64,000 nt of DNA, taken from positions 124,001 through 188,000 of the forward strand of contig WPDH01000120.1 of NCBI GenBank assembly GCA_019137255.1, in the 5' to 3' direction. The translations under genes and the position numbers were made by a program. Under the pieces are notes generated by a model. That model searched no databases, was not told the origin of the DNA, and was given only the letters and a program-made list of their open reading frames with translations. The stretch comes from Corinectria fuckeliana (taxonomy: Eukaryota; Ascomycota; Sordariomycetes; Hypocreales; Nectriaceae). This document shows, piece after piece, positions 1 through 11,618 of the stretch; the stretch's first letter is position 1, and each line of letters begins with the position of its first letter.

Positions 1-3000
1 TCTTCGATTCTTCGTATTCTTCGCTGACTCATTTGGCAGGGGCGGTAGTTTTGCCTCAGGGCACAGATTGACTGCCTTGACCCGTTGTTGGACCAGGTCA
101 TTGAGACGAATTGATTGGATCTGATGGCCTTTTGACAATTCAAAACTGGTATTTGTGGGCAATGGGACAGCTGAAAGCTTGGGCGACATAGAAAGCGCAA
201 GCAGAGCTTGGGTGATCTGGGGGTTGTTCTTGGGGGCATAGGACATCGTTGCTAGCCAAATCATCAACTGAAACTTGTTCAGCCAATCCCGATTGCTTTG
301 GAAGGCGTAATGCAAACGGCACCAACACGATGACAGATACGTCTTCGGGCTCTGGAGCCATTTTGGGCCGTACTCCATCTCTTGTACCGATGGCATTTCT
401 CTGACGGCCAATGTGCAACCTTCGGTGGTGAGAAGTCCATACAAATCATGAACAAGGGATGATGGAGGCTCATATTGAAGAGATTGATGGCCGTGATGAA
501 TCATGGAAGCCATTTCTCTCGCACGAACAGCTCGCTGGGATTGCTGACCACGGTCTCTTGATTCATACTCCTTGTCGTGCTCTAGGGTGAAAGCCTCGGC
601 CCCGAATCCCGATACATGTCGGCCAGCACTTCGGACAATGTCTCTTTTGACAAGCTCCATCTCTGCATGGGTCAAGTATTTTGGCTGAGTGAAATCGTCT
701 GGGTATAGGAAGCCAATTTCACTTGTCTTCTCGAGAATTCCCTGTACGACTTCGTAAAACCGCCCGTCTTGAGATAGAAAGCTCAAGTTAGACGACCACT
801 GGGTGACTTGCATTAGCCTCTCATGGCGAGGATAGAACGACCTCTCGGGAGCCAGTGCAGCGATGTCTTCGAGTAAACCCAGGGTGCTTTGGGTTAAACA
901 GGCAACTGAGCGTACAGATGCCGAGCCAAGAATTGATATCGCCTGTTCCGTCCCCGTCCGACCAAGGAGAGGATCCGGGAGGCAGTATGATGTGAGCCCA
1001 TGAAGGTAGGCGAGATATAGCTTGCTTTGCAAGGTATCGTTGTCAACGAGCCGGCCAAGATTGCTGTCGATTGTATACGACTGCACATGTTTGGCGGAGT
1101 CATAACTCACGGATGCCTCCACATGACCGTCAAGAAGCTTGCGATACTTCTGATACTCGATAGTTCCCTTGGGGATGAGCACCATTCGGGCCGGGGGATC
1201 CTGTGTGTCCCGGAGCACCAACTTGCTCTTGAATCCCACTAAGGTTCCAATTGAGTGGTCCGCGTCGATTTGCATCCCTCGAAACTGCCTGGAGGTAATT
1301 GCCGTTTGCCCGGATCTCAAGTGGAAGTCGAGTTGCAGTTGGGGAATATTCACACTAAGCGAGCGCTTTTCCGTATCAAAAAGCATATGGAGCCGCAGGG
1401 GGGCCTCGAGCGGAGCGAGAATTGATGCAATACACCGTCCCGAGTTGCTTGTTGGAGATATCAAGGATATGCTTCCACCTTGCGTGAGCTTCCACCTTGA
1501 GCCATCTCTGATCAAGCGCCAATTCCCAGCGTCAGTCTTCCATGGAGAGTGAACTGAGCAAAACTCGATGATCCCTTTATCGTGGTGGTACCAATGGACG
1601 AAGTCGTCGGCAAATGCATGAGGCAGCGTGTCCTTGAAAAGTCGATGAGGGACTAGATCATGCAACGACATATCCTTCTTCAGGCGTATCAGTAGATCAA
1701 ATGTTGAAGTCTTTCCAGGAACTTCTTGCATGCCGAAATGAACCGCATGGCCAAAAACGGGTTCGGTACTAGAGAAATGCATGCCTTGAAGAGGGCTTGG
1801 CATAACATCCAAAGTGGAGTGCGGGAACAGTCTTGCGTAGTGAATATGCCGTTCGTAATCCGAAGGAAGGCGCGAGAGTGGCAATCCATTGACCAAGAGC
1901 TCTCCAGTCAAAATGTTGAGATGGACTTTGAGCTGTCCGGAAAATGTCTCGAGCCAATACCAGTTTGAGGGTGCCAGCTTCCAGCCTTCCTTTGGAGTAA
2001 AGGCAGGCCAACATCTGGTGACAGCTAGATCGACACAAGAATTCCCCTTCGAAACAACTTCCTCTGTGATGATGGAACATGCTCGGTGCAAAGTGTGCTG
2101 CCATCTGTCATACATGACGTTGTGAAGGCCCTCCGTCGTAGTCCCCAAGCCCGCATTGTTTTTGATGATGACGGAGACTTCAACCAAGATCGATGCTTGC
2201 TTCGGTTCCGACAAGATCTCTTTCAGAAATTCATGGTCCACATGAAAGGTCCCAGCACAAACGAGACAGATGTCGAGCAGAGCCAGCAGAAACTCCTTCC
2301 TCTGGTTGACATCCTTTGTCTCGCGAAATCTGCTGCGCAGATGGACCAGCCATTGATATGACACTTCTCTACAATCCTCGAGCATCTGAAGGCATTGGAT
2401 CTTGAGATCCTGAGTCGCCGCTGACAGGAGGCGCGCCGTGAGAAACGAAAATGTCCACAGCGAAATGTAAGACTCCCAATTTTCCCGGATTCGTGACACG
2501 GACGCCTGGAGATGGTCCAACATCGAGCGACCAAAATCAGCATCAGAAAGTCTCTCATGAGAGTTCCTGCTGATTGTCTTGATAGTGTTTGGGCCTGCCT
2601 GGAGACCTAGCTGGGAAATGAACGTGGCAGTCTCGGCCTTATTGAAATCGACAACCGGCATAGCTAGTTGCGCAAGCATGTTCTTCCATAGAATTCGATG
2701 CCCAAATGGCAACGAAGCTAGAGCCTTGAACTCTCCCAGAGACATGTGATCAGGGGATGAGGACTGGCTCGCAATAACCATGTTAGGCGTCTCGCCATCT
2801 GGCTTGACGTGGTCGCGCGCCATGAAGATTTTCAGCGCATCTGAAGACACGGGCAGTTTGAATGTGCAGAGCTTCGAAAGGTGGAGTGACGGGCTAAAAC
2901 CCGAGGTAAAGACGTCTCGGATTATGTCGAAGTACTGAAAACGAAGACCATTATTGACGCAAACATCCGACTCGGAGGAGGAACCGATCGACCTACCCTT

Positions 3001-5261
3001 CCGATGAGTGACCGCATGAGGCTTTGTCTCTGACAGAAGGCTGATACGTCGTGCTCCTTTCTGACTTGAATACTTGCTGAGTTCGCCATACGTGCTCAAG
3101 GGGTAAGAGAATTCCGGGCTATGAGGTTTTGAATCGCACCCTAGCACGTCATGGAGGAGATAGACTGTCACATCTCGCCACGCTCCAAGGCCAGGGGGAA
3201 GGTCCAGCTCAAAGACCGTATTTTGAGCCTGGAGGGTTTCTTTTGATAGAGGCCACTCATGCACGAGAATACTCAAGCTGTTTGCTGTCGAAATGTACTG
3301 ACATCGGGTGCAATATGGACTGTGCCCTGTGTATGTGAGGTCATCCTCTACCCACTTGATTTCCGAACACACAGTCGTTTCGTAGAGTTGCATCAGGCGT
3401 TTGTACTCATCCTTCAGTTTTCCGAATTCTAAGATCTTTGCCTTTTTATTTGCCTCAGCCTCTTCCTCAATTCGGCTCTTCAAGGCTTGATGCTTGGGGG
3501 ATTGTGCGAAATATCGGACGGGCAAGGATTGAGAATGCCCGAAGGAGGTGAAGACCGATGGTTTGTTTTGAGCCGCAGCAAAACCCTTGCGCTTGCTGAG
3601 GTGCTCTTCGGCACGGGTGAGCCTAGCCAAATCTCCTTGAAAGCCGAGCAGTAGGGCTTGGTACACCTGGAATGGAACTTCTGACTGATAGTCCCGCAGC
3701 ATAGGGAGAGCGTGGAGGGCAACTTTGTCGGCGGCAATCCAAAGCTCCAAAACGACCAAGTGCATGCGTGAGGCGCCTTCGGGGCGGCCTTTATACCAAG
3801 AGTGAGCATTTGCGTGATAGGTCCGGATCAAGTGGCTTAGTTCGGAGACAGCCTCATGGTTGTGCATATGTCTCTCTAGCCAGTTGTCCAAGTTTGTAGC
3901 TACCCAGTCCTCGACCACCGCAAGATGGAAGGGGACGTAATCCTGATCGGCAGCACAGATCGAAGGCAGATAGTTAGCTTCAGTCTTCTGGACCTTGGAT
4001 CTTGGACTTGCGAGTGACAGTCGGTCGGTGTTGTTGGGCTGTAGCACAGATGAGATGAACTCATCCATTTCTGGGAGATGAAAGTACACATCCTCGTCCA
4101 TCTTGAGATTTGAGACGGCAGTCAAGTCAAGTTGCGGTTCCAAGGCTTGACAAAGTTCTCCCCACTGGCGGTCCAACCTGCCCGCGACTTGGGACAAGAT
4201 GTGCTGGATGGTTCCAAGCCACTCGCCGCTCTTCGGGTCCTTGAGTTTCAACAGACGCCTGGCAATCTTTGTTCTCATCGTGTGCAGAACATCACCGGGG
4301 GTCTTTTGACCAACAGCTCCCAGTATGCGACACATGAAGAAAGCCATGAACGACTTGTACGCGTCTCCGAGATCGTCGGCAACGCGGCTCATGGTGAGTT
4401 GCAGCGAGACGCGGATGAGAAGCCAAACTGGGGACCGTCGCCAGGGAAGTTGGCTTTTGTTCCACATGACCTCTTCACGGGTGTTCTTGCAGACACCAGG
4501 AACGTCGACTTGCTTGCCGAGGCCGAGAAGGATGGCGGTTAACAACTCGGTCACCAACTGTGGATTGATGGTATCCCGGTCTTCGTCGTGCAGTTGTTGG
4601 GCCTTCTTGGCCTTGGGCTTCATTTCTTTGTCGACTTGCTGGCACATTTTGACCAGAGTCCTGGTCAACTCTGACCGGAAATCCTTGTCCTCGAAACACT
4701 CGCTGGGCAAGGTGATCGCGGTCGCTGGGAATTGGCGAATCAGACGACCCCGGGTGCTGTACACAGAGACGTTCGTCGGCAACAGCTCGAAGACTTCGAA
4801 AATGACAGATTCGGTTGTCTTGCGAATGATCAATCCCGCGTTCTGAGCCTCGATGTGAAAGGAAGAACCGGCGTCTAGAAACGCAGCATGTTAGTATTTA
4901 CCCCGGCAAAGGAAGGGGACGAAGGAGGGAACGTACCAGGGCGACAGATTTTCTGCAGGACACTTTGGATGCCAACTGCTTGCAGACCTCCACGAGGGGC
5001 TCTCGCAGTTTTCATGTTTCTCATCATGTCGATGGCAGCTTCGATGGCGGTGACATAGTCCGAGGGTGCTTGCCAGAGGAACACCTCGAGAGAATCTAGA
5101 ACAAGTTCAATCAAGCGTTCCTCTTTAGTGCTAGAGCCATCATGTCCACCGGGGAGCTTTGGGGGAAAAAAGACGTGGTGAAAGAGGTAATCGATCATCT
5201 CCTCTCCCAACTTAGACATTTGGGCGCTGCCAGCGCCGCTATGGGCACTTATGTGCACCAT
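1..5261 (-). CDS. DUF6606 giant protein (putative ubiquitinyl hydrolase type), 5' part only
   Basis: Two exons read on the minus strand: 5261-4937 and 4874 to the left edge, where the frame is still open. The intron (4936-4875) has a GTACGT donor, a perfect TACTAAC branch site and a TTTCTAG acceptor, and joins in phase 1. The visible part is about 1,733 residues. The start is the first ATG before the family-typical opening segment (around residues 23-37, YLFHHVFFPPKLPGG). Exon 2 opens with a DAGSSFHIEAQNAGLIIRKT-like stretch that I know from fungal DUF6606 proteins. Family members usually run to about 3,000 residues and carry DUF3638 and DUF3645 further on, often annotated as ubiquitinyl hydrolase; those domains would lie outside the window, so catalytic residues cannot be checked. 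Exon 2 stays open for 4.87 kb with no stop or frameshift, so the gene looks intact. Biochemical role is inferred from family annotation only. Confidence 0.88.
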
Positions 5262-6022
5262 GGCCGACGCGTAGAGAGGAGTTTTGACAAAGCTAAAGGA
5301 TCTCCGTTGGCAATAGAGTCGTGATGAAGAGGTGGGATGGGAATTGTGACAAGAGTTGGGATGAGGAGTTGTGATGAAGAGGTGGGATGAAGGTGAGATA
5401 GCGAGGTGGGAGAAGAGAAGTGGGAGAAGAGAAGTGGGAGAGAAGAAGTGGGAGAAGTGGAGAGGCCGCGAAACTGACGAGATGGTGAATGCGAGTGAAT
5501 GCGAGTAAACACGGAAGCCTAGAAAGCAAACACACTAAAGCGCGGCACTAAAGCGTAGAAACACTTGGAAGCACGCATTACGTTGCATGTTTGCACTTCG
5601 CATGTGAATCACGTCCAGTCAGTTGGGTGGTAGGCCTCCCGCACCAAGCACCCAGTGACTATTTATGGGCCTCTCAATAGTCACCATTGGACTGAAAAAC
5701 ACGGGAGAAAGATACAGCTGCAAGTATCCATAAGATGCGAAAGGCCGTGGAGAGTCGCTTAGAAGGAGGAGAGTATTGTACTGTACCCATGCTGTGCAAC
5801 ATGGACGCCTACTGGACGAAGAAGGCCAAAGAAGCATATTGTATAGTGGAGCGAAGCTAGCACTTAGAGCAGACCTGTGAACGAAGCGAGTGAATGTAAC
5901 GCTGAGTATGAGGCTTCTCACTTTTTGTTCACCTTGTGTTTCGAAGTGAAGACCTCACCTCACGTTATGGAGGCTAGGTGTCCAAAGAGGATTACATAAG
6001 GTAGGTAGTCTAGTCTACTATG
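5262..6022. other. Intergenic region with purine-rich imperfect repeats
   Basis: Upstream region of the DUF6606 gene. Between about 5,325 and 5,465 the plus strand is a run of imperfect GA-rich units built on GATGAAGAGGTGGGATG and GAGAAGAGAAGTGGGA. Read from the gene this is a CT-rich tract, common in fungal promoters and leaders. I see no coding frame or RNA gene in the rest. Confidence 0.5.
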
Positions 6023-6031
6023 TAGTAGCGG

Positions 6032-6113
6032 GACCACAGAATTAGACGCACCTCTATTTGAATAACCTACACCTCCTAGCTAAATCAGGGAAAGTACGGT
6101 CCCACCTAAATTA
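6032..6113 (+). repeat. Left terminal inverted repeat of the MULE
   Basis: It matches the reverse complement of 9625-9706 over 82 bp with five differences, all transitions (A/G or C/T), which fits RIP acting on an originally identical pair. It is immediately preceded by the 9-bp target duplication at 6023-6031. Confidence 0.9.
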
Positions 6114-7080
6114 GGTGCACACCTACTCCTTAGTCTTCTGCTAACACCCCTAATAACAGCTTTAGCTAGAGCACTAGTTTCTATTAATAAAGACCCACTT
6201 TTTTTGTTATACTACACGTATTAATAATAATAGACTCTGCTTTTATATATAAGTAAGCAAATTAAAACCTAGTATCTTACTTTTACAAATTTTTAACAAA
6301 TTAATACCTATATAAGCCCTACTTTTCCTATATATGCCTATTATTAATAATAATAATATATTACTTATGCCTATAGGTATATAAGAATTCTTCTATCTTT
6401 ATATATATAATACTATCTTTTTATACTTAATTCTGCTTACCTTCTTACTAAATTATTACTATTATAAGCCTTCTAATAGTCTTTATATTACTATTATAGA
6501 TAGCCTATTTTTTATATTTTTTTTAATATATAATAAAGTGTATTTAGCCCTCTAGCTAGCTTAGGCTAAAGCTGGCTTTAAAACTGTTAAATTATATATA
6601 AGAAAAGGTAATAGCTTTTTAAGGAAGGATTAGGTGCTTTATATATAAGTAGGATATAATTAAGATAGTAAGTATAAACAGTTAACAGCTAGTATTTAAA
6701 AATATAGTTTAACTATAAAGAAAATAAGATACTCTTAGTCTACTAGGATCACTTAGGATCTAGCTATATTATCTTATTTTATAAGCTTTAAGCACCTTAA
6801 GTATAATTATAAGCCTTATAATAAGCATCTTACTATATATAGTCTATACTAGCAGATATATATTATATTTAGCCTTAAAGAGCTTAAGAAGCTTATTACT
6901 AACTAATTAAGCTCTTACTAGATTACTACTTAGAAAATCACCTGTTAGATTTCCTTTAAATACCTTACGCTTAAGATTATTAAGTAAGATATAAAGGTTA
7001 TTAGAAGAAAGCTCTACTATAAGAGGTATAGTCTTTATATATTTATATAAGCTTTTCTTAGGGTCCTCTTAAGTAGTAAT

Positions 7081-7520
7081 AATATCTATTACTTTATGGT
7101 TAATTATAACTATAAAGGTAGATTAACCTAGGTTTTTTAGATTTATAATACTACCTTATAAAAGTAGAAGTATAACTTAGAGCTTCTCTCTATAGATAAT
7201 ATATATTAAGTTAACTGTTTTAACCTCCCTCTCTTTTAGGTGATAGCCCTAACTGCCTTATATATAAGCTTTAATATAGCTTTTAGGCTTGCCTCTTAAG
7301 AGAATGCCCTAAGCTATAAGTGGCTGTTAATATAGCTACACTCTATTACTCTAAAAGCTAAGATCTCTTTCTCTAATATTATTATCACTAATTTTAATAT
7401 AGCTCTTAAGAACGCAGCTAATAATATCTTTAATATAGCTTAATAGTAAATTTGCCTATAGTATATTATAAAGAATATTATACTTAATATTAAGAAGAAG
7501 TAGCTAAGCAGCCTTAAGAG
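7081..7520 (+). pseudogene. MULE transposase relic
   Basis: Reading from 7081 gives a frame with many stops whose intervening residues follow the MULE transposase core. Family members have a segment of the type LLMDCTYKTN...MPLL...G.TAL...F.IAF; here I read LLSIDNIY, then FNLPLF, ALTAL and FNIAF. The second acidic position, normally in a VTDRELALMNA-type segment, reads ITNFNIALKNAA, so the Asp has become Asn. The downstream CLWH.-.KN segment reads CL-stop-YIIKN. Asp-to-Asn, Trp-to-stop and His-to-Tyr are the changes RIP makes. The flanking coding sequence is too decayed to follow. Homology is by pattern recognition, not by a search. Confidence 0.7.
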
Positions 7521-9192
7521 ATGTAAGCTAATAGGGTATATAAAGGAAGATATTACTTATATAGTAGCTATAGCAGCCTTATAACTGTAATAGTCTCTTT
7601 CTAATATGACTAATAATACTATTATTAAGAAGGCAGCAGCTTTAGTAATAAGTGATATATACTAGATTGCCTAATAATACTTAGATTCGTAAATTACCAC
7701 GCTAAGTATTATATTATAATCTTATAAGTATTCTAAGACTGCTAATAGTATTATTAAAGCCTGGGCTATAGTGGTGTATACTAGCACTAAGGCGCTTTTC
7801 TAGTTAAATTAGTAGCTTCTCTGCTTAGAGTTTACCTTATAGGAAAGTCTATTACCTTCTTACTCTTTCCACATATTATTTTAGCTAATAAGTTAGTATT
7901 TAGATATTATTTACTACCTTTAAGTGACCTACATCCTAAAGCAGCTCTAATTTGCCTATTTTCACACCTAATAGAGCTAGAATTTTAGCTAACACTTAAC
8001 ATCTCACACTAAAAGCTCTTATAGTTAACTTAAGGTCCTATTATTAAATAGGTTTTACAATTTATATAAGCTTAAGTAATAGGTTTAGAAATTATTATAT
8101 ATTTAAGAATATTAATATAATATTAAGTTTTAAAAGCAAATATTATTCTAATACACATATTAAGAGAAAGTTCTTATACTTAGCAGCCTGATTTTTTAGG
8201 TTAGTTAGTATACCTTAAAGTTAATATATAAGTAGGCTTATCTTATATAAGAGTTACTTACTAAGAAGACTACCCTACTAGTATATAAAAAATCCTTCTA
8301 AGCCTAGTAGGGATTACCCTATAGTTATAAGCTGCTTTCTTATATAGAGAGAGAGCTATTTTTACCGCTTAAACTTATTAATTAACACTAGTAGCTATAT
8401 TCTAATACTATATGTTAATCCCTAGCCTTTTAATAATCCTAGTAGCTAATATAAGCTAGCAGCTAAGGCAAAAGGTAATACTCTCTATATGATTAGAACC
8501 TAACCCTCTTATTATCAAAAAACATAGTAAAATTCGTAATTTACTAATTATAATCCCAGACTCTAAAAACCTTACCTTCTTAACTATCCTAACTAACTTA
8601 AGCCCTCTAACTATACTATCTAGCTAAATCCTTAGCGCTTAAGAAGTAGCTAACCTAAAACAGGCCTTAACAGCCTTAAAGAGGAAGGGTAGAAAAACAT
8701 AAGTAAAAACAAGTGTGAGTAGCTAGAAGTAACCTTATAAGAGTCAGCTGCTAAATGCCTTAGTAACAGAATTAAGAGAGCTAAAAGCAGTAGTAATAAT
8801 ATTATAAGATATAACTACTATAGCTATAGTAGCAGCTTTAGCAACAGCTTTAGTAGCAGCCTTAATACTACTATTTCTACTCTTAATCGCCTTAGTAGCA
8901 GCCTTAGTGCTACTATTAATACCCTTAGTCAGCCTGCTATTAGCCTAGGTGCTAAAAGACTAGTAGTTAGGTGTTTCTTACTATAGAGGAGGATTATAAA
9001 GTGTTAATATATATAATTTTAGTAGTCTGATTTTCTTCTTATCCCTTATAAACCTAGCTGTTCTAAGCAGCTGTCCGCCTAAGCTGTTATAGCTATAATT
9101 ATAACTGCTATCACAGCTATTATAGCCACCTAACAGGTTATTTTACTAGGCAGCTTATTTATATGATTTTTACTGTTTTTTTTAATATTACT

Positions 9193-9530
9193 ATTACCTA
9201 GTAAAAGCTTAGCTTAATTAAATTACCTAGCAGAACCTTAGTTATACTTATAATATAAAGACCTTTAGGAAAAGCAGCTATTTAACCTGCCTATATATAT
9301 GTTTTTTAACATAGTGAAAAGCATGTTTTTTATTATTACTTTAGCTAATAGAATTACCTAGTAAAAGCTTAGTTTAACTAAATTACCTAGTAGAACTCTA
9401 GCTATACTTATAATATAATTACTTTCCGGAAAGTCAGCTATTTAACCTGCCTTTATATGTGTTTTCTGATATAGCGAAAAGTGTGTTTTTTACTATTACT
9501 TATATTAATAGAATTACCTGGCAGAGCCTT
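9193..9530 (+). repeat. 160-bp tandem repeat inside the MULE right end
   Basis: Two consecutive units of 160 bp start at 9193 and 9353, each opening with ATTACCTAGTAAAAGCTTAG. A truncated third starts at 9513. Each unit carries an internal half-repeat (AAATTACCTAG plus CAGAACC or TAGAACT). Unit differences are mostly C/T and G/A. Subterminal tandem repeats in DNA transposons can be transposase-binding sites; that role here is inference. Confidence 0.75.
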
Positions 9531-9624
9531 AGCTAAAGCTGTTACTTAGGCAATAAGCTTTAGGGGGTCTATTACTAGGTTATGAGACTCTAGGGGTCTA
9601 AATCCGAAGGAGGGTGTTATTATA

Positions 9625-9706
9625 TAATCTGGGTGGGACCGTACTTTCCCTAATTCAGCTAGGAGGTGTAGGTTATTCAAATAGAGGTGCGTCTAATTCC
9701 GTGGTC
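9625..9706 (-). repeat. Right terminal inverted repeat of the MULE
   Basis: Reverse-complement partner of 6032-6113, followed directly by the second copy of the 9-bp target duplication at 9707-9715. Base composition jumps from AT-rich to ordinary immediately outside it. Confidence 0.9.
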
Positions 9707-9715
9707 TAGTAGCGG

Positions 9716-11498
9716 CTGCAGCCCTGTTTTTCGCATTGGATGCATTACGTACCAGTCTGAGTATGTACTAGCTCGCCGACACGCCGACACGCCGACACCC
9801 CTGCAACCCTGCAACCCTGCAACCATACTACGTACATACGGAGTAGTAGTATCGTAGATTTCCGAGCTGCGAGACACAATCCACGATCCACGATCCACGG
9901 TCAACAACTCCACGAGGCGGCGCGGCTCGCAAACTCACAGCGAAGCGGGCACCTGGGCGCTGAGTGGCTCAGCAACGCGATGCAGATGTTCATAACTTCA
10001 TGCCTTCCCAGCTACAAAGGACGCGTTCAGGGCGGCACTTGCGCATGGAACCGTCATCTATGTCGTTCCGGATCTCAATGCGCTATCTAGACAGCCGCCG
10101 ACAAGATGCTTAAATGCGGTAGAGTGGAGTGCAGCTAGCGGGGTGGGTGTCACGACCGCTAAGTATCGACGATGAGGTTGTGACTGCGGTTCAGAACGGC
10201 GGAGATTTCGTAGACGACGCGATTGGCGAGCAGATCTCTAGGAGCAGGGGCCGATGCTGTAGAGATGGAGAAGAAGGACTGAAACATTTCCAATGCAAAC
10301 ATCAAGTTGTGTCTCGGGCCGTCTTCATTATGAACTTGCGCGGGGTCGAAAGTGCGTCAGTGGCCCGAGCCCGCTGTTTCGCCCGTTCCAACTGCATCCG
10401 CTTACATAACAGGCTCCTTACGTAAACCGCCTCCAGTTTCTTTGGCCTTGCAACTTGGACACCTCCACGGGCGAGTCTGTGGCAACGGTTCCGTCGCGAG
10501 CCTGCAGCTCTCCTTGCACAGTGGCTCCCTCATAGCAGCCCCCATATTGGCCCTGGCCTACCGGCGATGCCTCCAATTCTATCACTATCGTCTGCGTCTC
10601 CGACACGCCCCAGACCCAACCTCAAGTTCCGGATGGTGACCTTTTCTTGCATGTCGGCGACCTCACCAACGAAGGCTCTTTCGAGGAGCTGCAAGTGCAG
10701 TTGGACTAGTTGGCGTCGTTTCACTGACAAAAAGTTGTCATAGCTAGGAATCACGACAAACCCCTCGACCCCCAGTACGTAGCGAGATTTCCGGATAGAA
10801 CCTGCCAAACCGAGGGACGATCGCGCGCGGACCTGGAGTGGCACGACCTTGTCTATCTAAGCAACTCATCCACGACGCTCGAGTTCGCCGAAGATTGAGT
10901 GCGGAACCTTTGCATATCGACGTGACAGCCTGCATTATTTAGGATAGTGATGCCCCGTGAACACTCTTCGCGCGTGTGTCTCCTAACACCTGGCACACCC
11001 ATGGCCGTCCAAGGAGCTGTCATGCCTTTCACCCCGTGACCCTTCACCTCCATTGTGCCAAGCACCAAGAAACCCAGCCGACAAAGCCACGTCAACGCGT
11101 TACTTGAAGCGCACAGATCTGGAGACGGGCAACAAAGGACGTTCCAGGGCATGCCTACATGCTCTGCGCAGGGGTGAAAGTTCATTCCGCTGACCGAGCT
11201 TCTGTTAGGCTTTGCACATCCAAGAAGATGAACAGCATCACAAAAAGACCGCGCAGGACACCATTGCTGCTGGCACCGAGAACAGGGGGTATTCCTTTGG
11301 TTGTCAAAAGGCAGGGTAGGTAGATAGACGTGCTTCCCATTCAGGATCCTTAGGCACAAGCTTGAGGGGTCGACCAAATTTAGGTCATCCTTTGTTGTCC
11401 ATTGTTAACCCTTTCAAGCCTTTCTCTCTGCATGGTGTATGGTAGAAGATGAAGAAAGAATCAGCTGGTGTCGGTTGGTGCGTGTCCAGTTGGGCAAG
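9716..11498. other. Intergenic stretch between MULE and F-box gene
   Basis: Ordinary base composition. Short tandem units occur at about 9775-9830 (ACGCCGAC and CCTGCAA, three copies each). Several frames of 60-174 codons exist on both strands (for example minus 10530-10844, 10418-10606 and 10853-11377), but none has a recognised domain and they overlap one another, so I do not call a gene. Confidence 0.4.
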
Positions 11499-11508
11499 TA
11501 TATATATG
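11499..11508 (+). promoter_or_regulatory. TATA-box-like element of the F-box/ankyrin gene
   Basis: TATATATATG lies about 110 bp upstream of the chosen ATG at 11619. The DNA between is CA/AC-rich (ACAACAAACAATAAACAACACAC), typical of a fungal 5' leader. This spacing argues for the ATG at 11619 over an in-frame ATG at 11439, which would lie upstream of the TATA element. Confidence 0.55.
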
Positions 11509-11618
11509 CTGTAGCATTAGATCCAACTATTAACACCACAACAAACAATAAACAACACACGAGACTGACTCAACTTCACAAAACCAAAACAACTCTGCCA
11601 ACTGAAACTTGTTTGAAC

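Larger units (their letters stand above)
6032..9706 (+). mobile_element. RIP-degraded Mutator-like DNA transposon (MULE, Hop-like)
   Basis: The element is 3,675 bp long. It is bounded by about 82-bp terminal inverted repeats and flanked by a perfect 9-bp direct repeat, TAGTAGCGG, at 6023-6031 and 9707-9715. Long TIRs plus a 9-bp target duplication are the hallmark of Mutator-like elements. The interior is extremely AT-rich, full of TA dinucleotides, and holds no open frame of 60 codons, as expected after RIP. A stop-ridden but recognisable MULE transposase relic lies at 7081-7520 on the plus strand. It is therefore an autonomous-type element that has been inactivated; fungal Hop of Fusarium is the nearest named relative I know by structure. 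The element sits about 760 bp upstream of the DUF6606 start. Confidence 0.87.

Noticed and set aside
6114..9624. CRISPR-like or centromere-like AT-rich array
   Set aside because: The AT-rich block is bounded by TIRs and a target duplication and contains a transposase relic, so a RIP-mutated transposon explains it.
10418..10844. Two overlapping minus-strand frames (SVKRRQLVQLHLQLLERAF and ATVQGELQARDGTVATDSPV) that could be one frameshifted gene
   Set aside because: Both read somewhat like protein, but no family or splice site joins them.
10853..11377. 174-codon Cys-containing minus-strand frame
   Set aside because: No signal peptide, domain or promoter; composition fits chance in this GC range.
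11439..11618. Sixty-codon upstream extension of the F-box protein from ATG 11439
   Set aside because: It would start before the TATA-like box at 11499 and translate an AC-rich leader; the ATG at 11619 fits better.
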